A stretch of DNA of 64,000 bases. It comes from Mesorhizobium sp. WSM4306. Lineage in GTDB: Bacteria > Pseudomonadota > Alphaproteobacteria > Rhizobiales > Rhizobiaceae. The translations under genes and the position numbers were made by a program. Where the stretch lies: contig NZ_VFTC01000007.1 of NCBI RefSeq assembly GCF_007003975.1, forward strand, positions 124,001 to 188,000, written 5' to 3'. Of this stretch, positions 52,528-63,997 are shown piece by piece (the first letter of the stretch is position 1; every line of letters starts with the position of its first letter). The notes under the pieces are model-generated. The model saw only the letters and a list, made by a program, of their open reading frames with translations. It made no database searches and had not been told where the DNA came from.

Positions 52528-53157
52528 TCAGAACTCGTAGCCGAAGCGCTCGAAGTCTCTGAGATAGAGCCGCCGCACGATCGCTTTCGCCTCCTCATCG
52601 TAGAGGGCGCGATAGTCGACCGGCGCCCCGACATTCAATCGCGGAAGCTCGCCGGGAAGGCCGAGCCGCTCGGCCAGAACATTGAACTGCTCGGCCAGTG
52701 TTTCGAAGCGCAGGACCTCGTCGACGATCAGCTTTCCATCCCTGTCCGAAATCCAGCTCGTCTGGTCCACCCGCGCCAGCCGGTTCTTGCGTTCGAGGTA
52801 GCGCAGGAACGCCTTGAAGTCCCAGCGCTGCGCCTGGCGATGCCGGCGCCGCGAGGTTTTCCGGCGCAAATGCTGGTAGTTGGAAACCACCAACTCGAAA
52901 GGATTGCGCACCACGGCGAATTTGTAGGCGCCGGCATAGAGATGGGCCGGCAATTTGCGCCGCAACCAGGCGGCTCTGTCATGCTGCCTGAAATTGATCC
53001 TCACCGGCGCCTCTGGCACCGGCAGCCTCGACAGCAGACGCCGCCACTGCGTCGGTTTCGGCTTCAGGCACCATGGCCGCAGCGCACGAGTGATCGAGGT
53101 CCCGGCCGTTTTCGGGATGTGGATGAAAATGAAGTTCTTCTCGAGCGAGAGGAGCAT
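52528..53157 (-). CDS. Sulfotransferase-family protein
   Basis: 209 residues. The PAPS-binding motifs are present: IPKTAGTSITRAL (5'-phosphosulfate loop) and VVRNPFELVVSNYQ (3'-phosphate site). It resembles the sulfotransferase family 2 used for polysaccharide or lipid modification. No membrane anchor. Acceptor unknown; rhizobia sulfate LPS and Nod factors, but no such genes are near. Confidence 0.85.
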   Translation of the reverse strand: MLLSLEKNFIFIHIPKTAGTSITRALRPWCLKPKPTQWRRLLSRLPVPEAPVRINFRQHDRAAWLRRKLPAHLYAGAYKFAVVRNPFELVVSNYQHLRRKTSRRRHRQAQRWDFKAFLRYLERKNRLARVDQTSWISDRDGKLIVDEVLRFETLAEQFNVLAERLGLPGELPRLNVGAPVDYRALYDEEAKAIVRRLYLRDFERFGYEF

Positions 53158-53250
53158 TTCTCCTCAATATCGGCAGCTCAGGCGCCGTCAAGCGGCACCC
53201 GCACCGACCGCCAGGAAATGCGTCCGACCGCGTTGTCTCAACCAGCGCGC

Positions 53251-53544
53251 CTATCCAAGCGAGGTGATGATCTCGCGATAGGCAAATTCGGGGAAAGCCT
53301 TCAGCGTTCGCGTCTTGACGCTACCACCCGCCCCGAGCATCAGCGCAAAACGCGCCAACACTGCATCGTCGGGCGCCTCGACCACGGCCACCATGTCGCA
53401 TTCACCCATGGTGAGATAAAATGCCTTGAACGATCCGCCCATGTCAGCCAACTGCTTCTTGGCGGCATCGAGCCGTTTCGGCGACTCGCGCACATTCCTG
53501 GAGCCCTGTTCGGTCCAGTTCATCAGCAGGATGTAGGTTGTCAT
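53251..53544 (-). CDS. GYD-domain protein
   Basis: 97 residues: MTTYILLMNWTEQGSRNVRE, then SPKRLDAAKKQLADMGGSFK, AFYLTMGECDMVAVVEAPDD. It matches the GYD family, small ferredoxin-like-fold proteins of unknown role. The start ATG 53544 begins the domain. Nothing else is visible in the 388 bp between this gene and 53933. Confidence 0.85.
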   Translation of the reverse strand: MTTYILLMNWTEQGSRNVRESPKRLDAAKKQLADMGGSFKAFYLTMGECDMVAVVEAPDDAVLARFALMLGAGGSVKTRTLKAFPEFAYREIITSLG

Positions 53545-53932
53545 CGCACACCTCCCTCCGGCGCCACGGAGCACGGCTGAGAGTCTCAGCCGGGGCGGGT
53601 ATCCGGTTTGTCGCCCAGAACATGGCATCCGGCTTGGGAAGTATCCTCCCGACGGAGATGGGCGGCAAGACGATCGCCAACAATAAACGACGATCTCCGC
53701 GCCCCTCGAAAATTGCCCCGTGGCGCCCGCTGTTCAGGAAGCACCAGAACTTGAGCAGCCGGCGGCCTGCCAAAGCAGTCGAGGCTCTATGCGGTTGAAT
53801 AGAACGAGTAGGCGTAGGCTTAAATTCCAGAGGAATCGCAATCAATCAGCGCCCGAAGCGAAAATCGCGCTGGTGGCTTTACACATCATTTCTGGAGGGA
53901 CACAATGGAAGCAATAACAAGGGGAGAGGGTG

Positions 53933-54547
53933 ATGGAAACACCAGGGGCAAGAAATATAGGATTTGGGTTACTTTGGTTTGTTGGCGGGGCTCTCGTCAC
54001 AATAATCACATATGGGGCGGCACCCGGAGGCTATTTTGTAGTCGCTTCGGGGGCAATTGTTGGCGGGCTTCTCCAGTTCTTCGTTGGGCTATTTCAATAT
54101 CTCAACCATGTATCAAAGAATAAAGTGGATCGACTGATCCCCGGACCGGAACTGCGCGCCCTCGTCCGTGCCATGATGGCGATGGCCAAATCGGATGGCA
54201 ACGTTGAGAAAACAGAGCTGGATTCGATCAGGAATATCATCAACAGCGTTACAAAAAATCAGATAGCATGGGCAACAATAGACGAGGTCTGCAAAGAGCT
54301 TTCCTTGGAAAAAAAGTCCATACCCAACTACCTCGCCGACAATGCGGCAAATTTCGAGGACAGTATCAAAGAACTCATCATACATTGCTCGGTGATGATC
54401 GCGGCGGCTGACGGCCGCATCACAGAAGACGAATTCGCACTTGTCTCAACGATGGGTCAATCGATGAGAATGCAGGCTGCCGATGTCTTGAAAATTCTAG
54501 AGGGCCTTTTGGCGCCACCGGAACCTGTGCAGAAGTCGGCCGGGGCC
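53933..54547 (+). CDS. TerB-like protein with two N-terminal membrane segments
   Basis: About 205 residues. Two hydrophobic segments (IGFGLLWFVGGALVTIITYG and YFVVASGAIVGGLLQFFVGL) are followed by a cytoplasmic TerB-like helical domain: LVRAMMAMAKSDGNVEKTEL, then CSVMIAAADGRITEDEFALV, with the DGxxxxxE pattern that in TerB binds metal. Start ATG 53933 follows GGGGAGAGGG. The last codon is near 54547, stop to 54550. TerB domains act in tellurite and stress systems, but no other ter gene is here. Confidence 0.75.
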
Positions 54548-54654
54548 TGAATTCTTGTGTTCATACTGATGCCGGCGAAAATGGCGTCGTCGGCATCAAT
54601 CGGCAACTCCTGGTCCATCCAGCGAGCTCTCTCAGCCCGCTGATCGAACACCGG

Positions 54655-55233
54655 TCATTTGCCAGCGACCGTCCTGATCAATTCATCTTCGGCAAGGTCG
54701 ACTTTGTCCCGAAGCGTGTATCTATGGCCAAAGCCAACAGCATCCTCTGAAAAGCCGATAAAAGCAGCGAGTTCGGCATGGAGGTCGAGCGGATTGATGT
54801 AGTCTTTCGCTCCATTCATACCCAGAATCTGGAGCAGGTCGTCAAGCGCGGCCGGCCTGCCGATTGTCGCCAGCAGCGCGGGCGCATCGTCGATCGTGGG
54901 CAGCATATCGTCGTCGCCGGGATCTTCCATCTCAATGCCAGGACAGGAATTGTAGCGCGATTCCAGACGGCCATGCCTAGCAACGCTTAAATTCAACACC
55001 TCCTCGTCATAGACGGTGACGGCGATGCCGACGCACGCCAGATCGAGGGTCAGACTTTGCAGCAGGCCCTCTGCCCAATGCATGTCCTGCCCGTCTGTCT
55101 GCCGATCGGAAAAGGTGACCCAGCCGTTCTGCTCGGCACCCACGAATGCATCGATGTTCTTCGATCGGAGCCAAGCGACCAACGCGGCCTGCGTTGGCCC
55201 CTTTGTGCTGATGTTTCCGTAGGTCGACCCCAC
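54655..55233 (-). CDS. Hypothetical protein downstream of rpoD
   Basis: 192 residues, acidic, with no signal peptide, from GTG 55233. The N-terminus reads GSTYGNISTKGPTQAALVAW, then NGWVTFSDRQTDGQD, and the C-terminus LDLHAELAAFIGFSEDAVGF. I recognise no family. It starts 24 bp after rpoD on the same strand, so may be read through from it. Likely an immunity- or SMI1-like folded protein by general look, but this is not supported by a motif. Confidence 0.55.
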   Translation of the reverse strand: MGSTYGNISTKGPTQAALVAWLRSKNIDAFVGAEQNGWVTFSDRQTDGQDMHWAEGLLQSLTLDLACVGIAVTVYDEEVLNLSVARHGRLESRYNSCPGIEMEDPGDDDMLPTIDDAPALLATIGRPAALDDLLQILGMNGAKDYINPLDLHAELAAFIGFSEDAVGFGHRYTLRDKVDLAEDELIRTVAGK

Positions 55234-55256
55234 GCCGAAGCCCCCGGTCGGCAGTG

Positions 55257-57281
<2,025 letters not shown>

Positions 57282-57700
57282 AGTCTTTATCTTCTCCTAG
57301 CGGCCGAACATCGAAGCCGCGTAAGCTGCCGCACCGGTCAAATTATGCGCTCGTGACGAAACGCGCTTCACCGGGCCGGTAACCGCATCAACTCTTTTGT
57401 TTGGTTCATATCGTGCCCCAAAACCGGTTTTCACTTTTGGGCGACATGCATTAAGTCCAGATTAACCCTGATATCTGTGGCAGGCTAACAGCCTGTCCAG
57501 TGATCAGCACCTCACATCGCTGCATTTCCCATCGACGCCGGCACGGGTTAAGGTTTCGAATCGTCCTGATTCCGTCATTCTGCCAGAAGGTCAAGCGCCT
57601 CTCGCATGATTCGCATCAAAAAAGCGAATCAATTACCCGACTTAGAGGCGTCGATTCGACGCGCTGCACGTTTCAACTTCATTCTTGCGCAGGTTTCAAC
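57282..57700. other. Gap between dnaG and rpoD
   Basis: 419 bp with the rpoD leader and a partial palindromic repeat (57407-57452). No gene or RNA is recognised. Some rpoD promoter must lie here. Confidence 0.5.
57407..57452. repeat. Partial, diverged palindromic repeat, copy 3
   Basis: ccccaaaaccggttttcact and tttgggcgacatgcat resemble the middle of the copies at 9831 and 37149 (aaaaccggtt-cactttt core) but the outer arms are lost or changed. Confidence 0.45.
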
Positions 57701-59641
57701 CTACACGCGCCCAGCCTTGCCCGAGGACACGCCGAACCCTTCGATCAGCGCTTCCGTTGCCTGCACATCACGAAATTGCGCCTGAATCTCGACGAGATGC
57801 CGGTAGTTTTCGTCTGTGGGATCGCTGGCGAGCGCTGCTTCCGCCTGTTTCAGTTCCTTATGTAAGGTGCGCGCGCTGCGCTGCAAGTGTAGCGCCTGGT
57901 TGAAGGCGTCGCGGGCATCGTCAAGGGCGGCGGTTTCCAGCGCCGGCCATTGCCGGGCGCGTTTGATCAGCATCACCGCCCGCCCCCAGATATCGCTGCA
58001 GCCGGCGCGCTCGATCGTGGCGATCACCGCGTCGCGGTCATTGGCCATGTCATGCGCCATGGCGTCGAGGATGGCCGCGTGCAGCCGCTTCAGGTCGGTG
58101 TTGGCGAGATCCAGGAACTCGACATGGGCGAAATTCTCGTCGATCAGCGCCGGATGGTTGACCAGTGCGACGATGATCGTCGCCTCGCGCACCGACATCA
58201 TCTCGCCGCCGCGCTTGACCATGGCGGAGCGGCCGAGGCTCTCGGTGATCGCGGCGCGCGCGCCGACGCCGCCGCCTTTCGCGAACTGCCCGCCGGGTGC
58301 GGCCGTTTTGCCCTGCCCCGGTTTCCAATCCTGGCGGCCCTGGCGGGCACTGCGCTGCGAGCCGAAAAAGTTCAGCACGCGCTCGCGCATTTCCTGCTGG
58401 TAGTGGTAGCGCAGGCTCTCGTCGCGGATGCGGCTGGTCAGCTCGCGCAGCGTCTTTTCCAGCTCCGCCCGCCGCTCCGGCGTGTCGAAGACACCGCCCG
58501 CGGTCTCGCGCATCCACAAAAGGTCAGCCAGCGGCCGCGCTTCGGCGAGCACGGCGCGAAAGGCGTCCGGCCCTTCCGCCTTGACCAGATCGTCGGGGTC
58601 CTTGCCCTCGGGCAGCAGGGCAAAGCGCGCCGAGCGTCCCGGCTGGATCGACGGCAGCGCCATGTCGGCGGCGCGCCACGCCGCCTTCAACCCGGCCTGG
58701 TCGCCGTCGAAGCACAGCATCGGCTCGGGCGCCATGCGCCACAACAATTCAAGCTGGTTTTCGGTGAGCGCGGTGCCAAGCGGCGCCACGGCATTCTCGA
58801 AACCGGCCTGCGCCAGCGCGATGACGTCCATGTAACCTTCGACGGCAATCACCGTACCGCCCTTTGCGAGCGCTTTGCGGGCGCGGGCGAAATTGTAGAG
58901 CACATTGCCCTTGTGGAAGAGCTCGGTGTCGGGCGAGTTCATGTATTTGGCCAGCGCATCGGCGGCCAGCGCGCGACCGCCGAAGGCGATGATCTTGCCC
59001 CTGGAATCCGGGATCGGGAACATGATGCGGTCGCGGAACCAGTCATAGGAGACGGGAATGTCGTCGCCATGGCGCACCAGCCCGCAGGCCTCGATATCGG
59101 CCTTGGGCACGCCCTTGGCGGCAAGATGCTCCTTCAGCGCGTTGCGGCTGTCCGGTGCAAAGCCCAGCCGGAACGATTGCTGCGTCGCCGGCGTCAGCCC
59201 GCGGTCACGCAAATAGGCGCGGGCTTTCGCCCCTTCCGGTCCCTGCAGCCGCTCCTGGAAGAAGACAGTCGCCATCTCCATGACGTCGGTCAGGCTGGCG
59301 CGTTCCTTCTCGCGCTGCTCCTCCCGCTCGTCGCGCACCGGCATCGGCACGCCGGCCATCTCGGCGATCTTCTCGACCGCTTCGGGAAAACTCATGCCGT
59401 CGAGCTCGGTCAGGAATTTGAAATGATCGCCCGACACCGAGCAGCCGAAGCAGTGGTAGCGGCCCTTCTTGTCCTCGCAATGAAAGGACGGGCTCTTCTC
59501 GCCATGGAACGGGCAGCACGCCCAATAGTCGCCGCGCGACGCGTTGGTCTTCTTCCTGTCCCACGCGACGCGCTGGCCGATAACCGATGAAATCGGCACA
59601 CGGTCGCGTATCTCATCGAGAAAGGCGGGTGGAAAGCGCAT
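57701..59641 (-). CDS. dnaG: DNA primase DnaG
   Basis: 646 residues. The N-terminal zinc-binding domain is CCPFHGEKSPSF with YHCFGCSVSGD; the Toprim core has VEGYMDVIALAQAG and CFDGDQAGLKAA. A C-terminal helicase-binding region ends at 57701. It makes RNA primers for replication. The start ATG 59641 is exactly at the MRFPPAFLDEIRDRVPI family start. Confidence 0.97.
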   Translation of the reverse strand: MRFPPAFLDEIRDRVPISSVIGQRVAWDRKKTNASRGDYWACCPFHGEKSPSFHCEDKKGRYHCFGCSVSGDHFKFLTELDGMSFPEAVEKIAEMAGVPMPVRDEREEQREKERASLTDVMEMATVFFQERLQGPEGAKARAYLRDRGLTPATQQSFRLGFAPDSRNALKEHLAAKGVPKADIEACGLVRHGDDIPVSYDWFRDRIMFPIPDSRGKIIAFGGRALAADALAKYMNSPDTELFHKGNVLYNFARARKALAKGGTVIAVEGYMDVIALAQAGFENAVAPLGTALTENQLELLWRMAPEPMLCFDGDQAGLKAAWRAADMALPSIQPGRSARFALLPEGKDPDDLVKAEGPDAFRAVLAEARPLADLLWMRETAGGVFDTPERRAELEKTLRELTSRIRDESLRYHYQQEMRERVLNFFGSQRSARQGRQDWKPGQGKTAAPGGQFAKGGGVGARAAITESLGRSAMVKRGGEMMSVREATIIVALVNHPALIDENFAHVEFLDLANTDLKRLHAAILDAMAHDMANDRDAVIATIERAGCSDIWGRAVMLIKRARQWPALETAALDDARDAFNQALHLQRSARTLHKELKQAEAALASDPTDENYRHLVEIQAQFRDVQATEALIEGFGVSSGKAGRV

Positions 59642-60155
59642 CGGGGAACTCGTTTCCCCACCATATAATCATGCCGGGGAAATCCGACGACCCTTATTGC
59701 GGACCGTACCCGGTTTCCACAGGCCAAAAAGAAAGGCGGCCGTCGCCGGCCCCCTCCTTTCAAGCTTCAGCAGTGTGCTGGTCAGACTTAATGCGCGGCG
59801 TTGGCGCCGAAGATGATGCCGGACAGGATGCTGACCAGCACATAGTCATTGCCGACGCGGATCCACTCCTGGCCGCCGCCGGGACCATGCAGACCAGGTT
59901 GTCGCCAAAGGCGCGGCAAACTTCGCCAATCCACTGTCGTGCCATGAATCCGCCGTGCAGTCATCTGCGCATCCGTCCATTTTCCGACACGGCCTGTCGC
60001 GTCGCGACGCCCCTTGGAATCGACAAATTTTATTATCCGGCTAAAATATTCCAGCTAATATAAGCGACTGTCATGACCATGATTCGCATCCTCGTTGTCC
60101 CCTCCAGGCGTCGCGCTGTCAGCATCGCACGTCCTGTCCGCATGCAGGCGTCGAC
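59642..60155. other. Gap upstream of dnaG
   Basis: 514 bp. It holds the dnaG promoter region and a small RcnB-like ORF on the minus strand (59788-59964, listed separately). I see no other gene. Confidence 0.5.
59788..59964 (-). pseudogene. RcnB-like fragment (58 codons)
   Basis: An ORF from ATG 59964 ends GGQEWIRVGNDYVLVSILSG, then IIFGANAAH, like the C-terminus of RcnB-type periplasmic nickel/cobalt-homeostasis proteins; its N-terminus (TARRIHGTTVDWRSLPRLW) shows no signal peptide. An in-frame product would lack export. It could be a relic with an upstream frameshift or a chance similarity. Confidence 0.35.
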
Positions 60156-61820
60156 ATGAGCGGTTCGGTCGTTCTCCTGCATCTGGCCGGCGCCGTGGCG
60201 CTGATGCTGTTCGCCACCCGGCTGGTCAAGACCGGCGTCGAGCGCGCCTATGGCGATGTGCTGCGCCACCGGCTGCGCGCCACCATGCGCAATCCGATGA
60301 TGGCGGTTCTGGCCGGCTGCGGCCTGTCGATTGCGTTGCAGAGTTCGACCGCCGTCACGCTTCTCGTCGGCTCCTTCGCCGGCGCCGGCATCGTCTCGGG
60401 GATGTCGGGTCAATTGGCGGTGCGCGGCGCCGAGATCGGCTCGGCGCTGGTGGTCAAGCTGTTGACCTTCGATCTCTCGCTGCTGGTGCCGATCTGCCTT
60501 GTCGCCGGCACCGTCATGTTCATGGCCACCGAGCGGCGCGACTGGCGCCAGTCCGGCCGCATTCTGGTCGGCATCGGCCTTTTGCTTCTGTCGCTGGAGA
60601 TGATCGGCCAGGCGTCCGAGCCGCTGCGCCAGAGCACACTGATGCCGCTCATCGTCAACTATTTCTCAGGCGATTTCGTCACCGCCTATCTGCTCGCCGC
60701 ACTGATCACCTGGCTCTTCCATTCCTCGATCGCCGCGGTACTGCTCCTCGTCACGCTCGCCGGCCGCGGCTTCATCCCGCCGGAACTCGGCATCGTGCTG
60801 GTGCTCGGCGTCAATCTCGGCTCCTCGATCATCGCGCCGCTGCTCACCCGCAACGCCGAGCCTGGCGTGCGCGTCGTGCCGATCGGCAATCTGTTGATGC
60901 GCGGCATGGGCTCGCTGGTGATGCTGATCCTGTTCATGACGCTGAAGCCGCCGGTCGCTTTCCTCGGCGCCACCGTGCCCGACCAGATCGTCAACGCCCA
61001 CATCCTGTTCAATGTGCTGATCCTGCTCGCCGGCCTGCCGCTGGCCAGTCTGGTCTATCGCGTTTCGGAGAAGATCGTGGCGATGGGCACCAAGTCCGAA
61101 CCGGCCGCAGCTCTCGACGTCATCGAGCTTTCCGCGCTCAACGACAGCGCGCTCGATGTGCCGAGCCAGGCGCTGGCCAACGCCACCCGCGAGGTGGTGC
61201 GGGTCTGCGAAACGGTCGAGATCATGCTCAAGCGCATCATCGAACTCTACGAGAGCGCCGACGCCGACAAGATCAAGGCGCTGGCCGCACTTGACGACCG
61301 TGTCGACAGGAAGCACGCGGCGATCAAGCTCTATCTGGCCAAACTGACCAGGAACTCGCTCACAGAGGACGAGGCCCTTCGCTGCCAGGAATTGATCGGT
61401 GCCTGCGTCAAGCTCGAGCAGGTCGGCGACATCATCGTGCGCAACATGCTGGTGCATGTGAAGAAGAAGCTTGAGCGCGGGCTGGAGTTCACGCCCGAAG
61501 GCTGGCGCGAACTCAGCGCCTTCCATGCCTCGGTGCTGGCCAATGCCAGGCTCGCCTTCAATGTGCTGGTGTCGCGCGATCCGGAGGCCGCGCGCCAGCT
61601 GGTGCTGGAAAAGGACCGACTTCGCGACCGCGAGAAGGAAACCAGCGCCAGCCATTTCGTGCGCCTGCGCGACGGCACCGCCAAGAGCGTCGAGACCAGC
61701 TCCATCCACCTCGACACCATCCGCGACCTGAAACAGATCAACTCGCTGCTGGCGTCGATGGCCTATCCGGTGCTGGAGGAACGCGGGTTGCTTGGTGGGT
61801 CGCGGCTCAAGGCCAGTTGA
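60156..61820 (+). CDS. Na+/phosphate cotransporter family protein with C-terminal PhoU-like domain
   Basis: 554 residues. Two QSSTA-type repeats of the NptA/PhoH-like family are visible (SIALQSSTAVTLLVGSFAGA and WLFHSSIAAVLLLVTLAGRG) within about eight membrane helices. The C-terminal 220 residues form a PhoU-like helical bundle (LDDRVDRKHAAIKLYLAKLT, then ACVKLEQVGDIIVRN). It would import phosphate (or another anion) with sodium, and PhoU would regulate it. Start ATG 60156. Confidence 0.9.
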   Translation: MSGSVVLLHLAGAVALMLFATRLVKTGVERAYGDVLRHRLRATMRNPMMAVLAGCGLSIALQSSTAVTLLVGSFAGAGIVSGMSGQLAVRGAEIGSALVVKLLTFDLSLLVPICLVAGTVMFMATERRDWRQSGRILVGIGLLLLSLEMIGQASEPLRQSTLMPLIVNYFSGDFVTAYLLAALITWLFHSSIAAVLLLVTLAGRGFIPPELGIVLVLGVNLGSSIIAPLLTRNAEPGVRVVPIGNLLMRGMGSLVMLILFMTLKPPVAFLGATVPDQIVNAHILFNVLILLAGLPLASLVYRVSEKIVAMGTKSEPAAALDVIELSALNDSALDVPSQALANATREVVRVCETVEIMLKRIIELYESADADKIKALAALDDRVDRKHAAIKLYLAKLTRNSLTEDEALRCQELIGACVKLEQVGDIIVRNMLVHVKKKLERGLEFTPEGWRELSAFHASVLANARLAFNVLVSRDPEAARQLVLEKDRLRDREKETSASHFVRLRDGTAKSVETSSIHLDTIRDLKQINSLLASMAYPVLEERGLLGGSRLKAS

Positions 61821-61913
61821 GCCCGGACAAGCGCCTGCTGCGGTGAAATTAGTCTTTGCGCGTCCAGCCCTCCCTCGGCTAAGCATCGGGTCAGTCCACC
61901 GGGAGGATAGTCT

Positions 61914-62123
61914 TTGGATACCCATTCGCGCAGCTTTGCCAAGGCGCTATCGTGGCGCGCCACCGGCACCATCGACACGATGATCATCTCGCTCGTCATC
62001 ACCGGCAGCATCAAGCTTGCCGCGGCCATCGGCGCCACCGAGGTCGTCACCAAATCCTTGCTGTATTACCTTCATGAGCGGGCGTGGCTGAAAATCCCCT
62101 ACGGCAGGAAGAACGCCGCTTAG
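61914..62123 (+). CDS. DUF2061 small membrane protein
   Basis: 69 residues: SFAKALSWRATGTIDTMIIS, then LVITGSIKLAAAIGATEVVT, KSLLYYLHERAWLKI, the DUF2061 pattern with two membrane segments and Trp/His/Glu near the end. The start is TTG 61914, preceded by GGGAGGATAGTC. Function unknown; some members lie in sulfate assimilation operons, not here. Confidence 0.85.
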   Translation: MDTHSRSFAKALSWRATGTIDTMIISLVITGSIKLAAAIGATEVVTKSLLYYLHERAWLKIPYGRKNAA

Positions 62124-62252
62124 ACTTGGCGGGTACCGCCAGCTGGAATGGGCCGGATCAAGAAAACCTAAAGCGGCGTCGACAATTTCTGCATTGCCGG
62201 CAAGCGCCATCCATGATTTGAGGCGACCTCGTCTGAGGATCGCTTCCGCGCC

Positions 62253-63434
62253 ATGCTTCCGCTCATTGCCCTGTTCATCGCCGCCTTCGCTTTCGGTACC
62301 ACCGAATTCGTCATCGCCGGTGTATTGCCGCAAGTGGCCGACGGCCTCGGCGTTTCGATCCCGACCTCCGGCTATCTCGTCTCCGGCTATGCCGGCGGCA
62401 TCGCGGTTGGCGGGCCGTTGTTGGCGCTCGCCACCAAAGGCATTTCCCGCAAGACCTTGCTGCTTGGCCTGACCGTCGCCTTCACCATCGGCCAGGCCGC
62501 CTGCGCGCTGGCGCCCGACTTTGCCTCGATGCTGCTGCTGCGCATTGCGGTCGCCGTCGCGCACGGAGCCTATTTCGGCGTCGCCATGGTGGTGGCGGTC
62601 GGCCTTGTGCCCGAGGACAAGCGCGGCATGGCTGTCGCCGTCATCCTCTCCGGCCTCACCGTTTCCAACGTCATCGGCGTGCCGGCCGGCACCGAGATCG
62701 GCAATCTATGGGGCTGGCGCGCCACCTTCTGGGTGATGTGCGCGCTTGGCGTGGTGGCATTTGCTGCGATGGCCGCCCTCTTGCCGCGCAAAACGGGCGC
62801 GTCGAGCCCGCCAGCCAACCTTGGCCACGAGGTGCGCGTGCTGGCGCGCCAGCAGGTCTGGACCTCGCTGATCCTGATGCTGATGCTGATGATCGGCCAG
62901 TTCGGCCTGTTCACCTACATCACCCCGACGCTGCTTGAAGTGACCCATCTCGACGAAAACCTGATCCCCTGGGTGCTGCTGCTCAACGGCGTCGGCGCCA
63001 CCATCGGTGTCTTCCTCGGCGGCAAGCTTTCCGACTGGAAGCTGATGCCGTCGCTGATCACCATGCTTGCCCTGCAGGCGGTGATGCTTGGCGTGATCTA
63101 TGCCGTCAGCCCCTATCCCGTGCCGATGGTCGTTGCGATTTTCATCTGGGGCGGCCTCAATTTCGCCATCGGCACGCCGATCCAGACCCGCATCCTGGCC
63201 TGGACGGCGGACGCCTCCAATCTCGCCTCCTCGCTCATACCGTCGGGCTTCAATGTCGGCATCGCGCTCGCCGCATCGCTGGGCGCCGCCATGCTCAATG
63301 CCGGTTACGGCTATCGCAGCCTGCCGATGGTGGGCGCTGCTGCCATGCTGGTCGCGGTGGCGGTGGCGCTTGCCTCCCACATCTGGGAAGGGCGCAGCCG
63401 GGCAGCCCCTCCGCTGCCAGCCGCAGCCGAGTAG
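62253..63434 (+). CDS. MFS transporter (AraJ/DHA1-type exporter)
   Basis: 393 residues with 12 membrane helices, beginning LIALFIAAFAFGTTEFVIAG and VLPQVADGLGVSIPTSGYLV. The MFS motif A region is replaced by GPLLALATKGISRKTLLLG, and motif C-like GVPAGTEIGNLWGWR is in TM5. Proton-driven efflux of drugs, sugars or amino-acid metabolites is typical of the AraJ/YdhP branch. Substrate unknown. Convergent with the GNAT gene. Confidence 0.9.
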   Translation: MLPLIALFIAAFAFGTTEFVIAGVLPQVADGLGVSIPTSGYLVSGYAGGIAVGGPLLALATKGISRKTLLLGLTVAFTIGQAACALAPDFASMLLLRIAVAVAHGAYFGVAMVVAVGLVPEDKRGMAVAVILSGLTVSNVIGVPAGTEIGNLWGWRATFWVMCALGVVAFAAMAALLPRKTGASSPPANLGHEVRVLARQQVWTSLILMLMLMIGQFGLFTYITPTLLEVTHLDENLIPWVLLLNGVGATIGVFLGGKLSDWKLMPSLITMLALQAVMLGVIYAVSPYPVPMVVAIFIWGGLNFAIGTPIQTRILAWTADASNLASSLIPSGFNVGIALAASLGAAMLNAGYGYRSLPMVGAAAMLVAVAVALASHIWEGRSRAAPPLPAAAE

Positions 63435-63439
63435 CGCCC

Positions 63440-63997
63440 CTACAAATCGATCCGGAACAACAAGCTCTCGGCGCCGCCATAGGCGGCGTCCTTGATGAAC
63501 GGGCCGATCAGCCGGCCGCCATTGGCCAGCACCACCTTCTGCGAGGCCGGATTGTCGAGGTCGGTGGTGAGATCGACGTAGGGCAAGCCGACCGCCCTCG
63601 CCTCGGGAAGCATCAGCCGCAGCGCTTCGGTAGCATAGCCGCGGCCGCGCTTCCACGGCACCACGGCATAGCCGATATGGCCAAGAACATGCGACGGCAG
63701 CGCCGACGTTCCGGGCTGCCAGCGAAAGCCGATCGAGCCGGCGGCCTCGCCGTCCCAGATCCAGCGCCGGAAGCCGGGCAGCCGCGGCACGGTCGTGCCA
63801 TCGGGCAAGGCGATCGGCGGCCCCTTCGCCTCGGGATCGTCAAGGCTGGCAAGGAACGCCACCGGATCCTCCTCGATAGCGGCAAGCTGCTCACGCGTCG
63901 CTTCCATCAGGCGGACATTATCCGCCGACCAGCCGCGCTCGAGCGCCGCCTTGTAGGACGGCAGATGTTCGAGCGCGGGTTTGACGATTTCGATCAT
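63440..63997 (-). CDS. GNAT-family N-acetyltransferase
   Basis: 185 residues. The acetyl-CoA motif is VVPWKRGRGYATEALRLML (R/Q-x-x-G-x-G/A type), followed by VDLTTDLDNPASQKVVLANG, GRLIG and GGAESLLFRIDL. Strands upstream include GFRRWIWDGEAAGSIGFRW. The start ATG 63997 is three bases from the window end and matches MIEIVKPALEHLPSY. Acceptor unknown. Confidence 0.88.
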   Translation of the reverse strand: MIEIVKPALEHLPSYKAALERGWSADNVRLMEATREQLAAIEEDPVAFLASLDDPEAKGPPIALPDGTTVPRLPGFRRWIWDGEAAGSIGFRWQPGTSALPSHVLGHIGYAVVPWKRGRGYATEALRLMLPEARAVGLPYVDLTTDLDNPASQKVVLANGGRLIGPFIKDAAYGGAESLLFRIDL

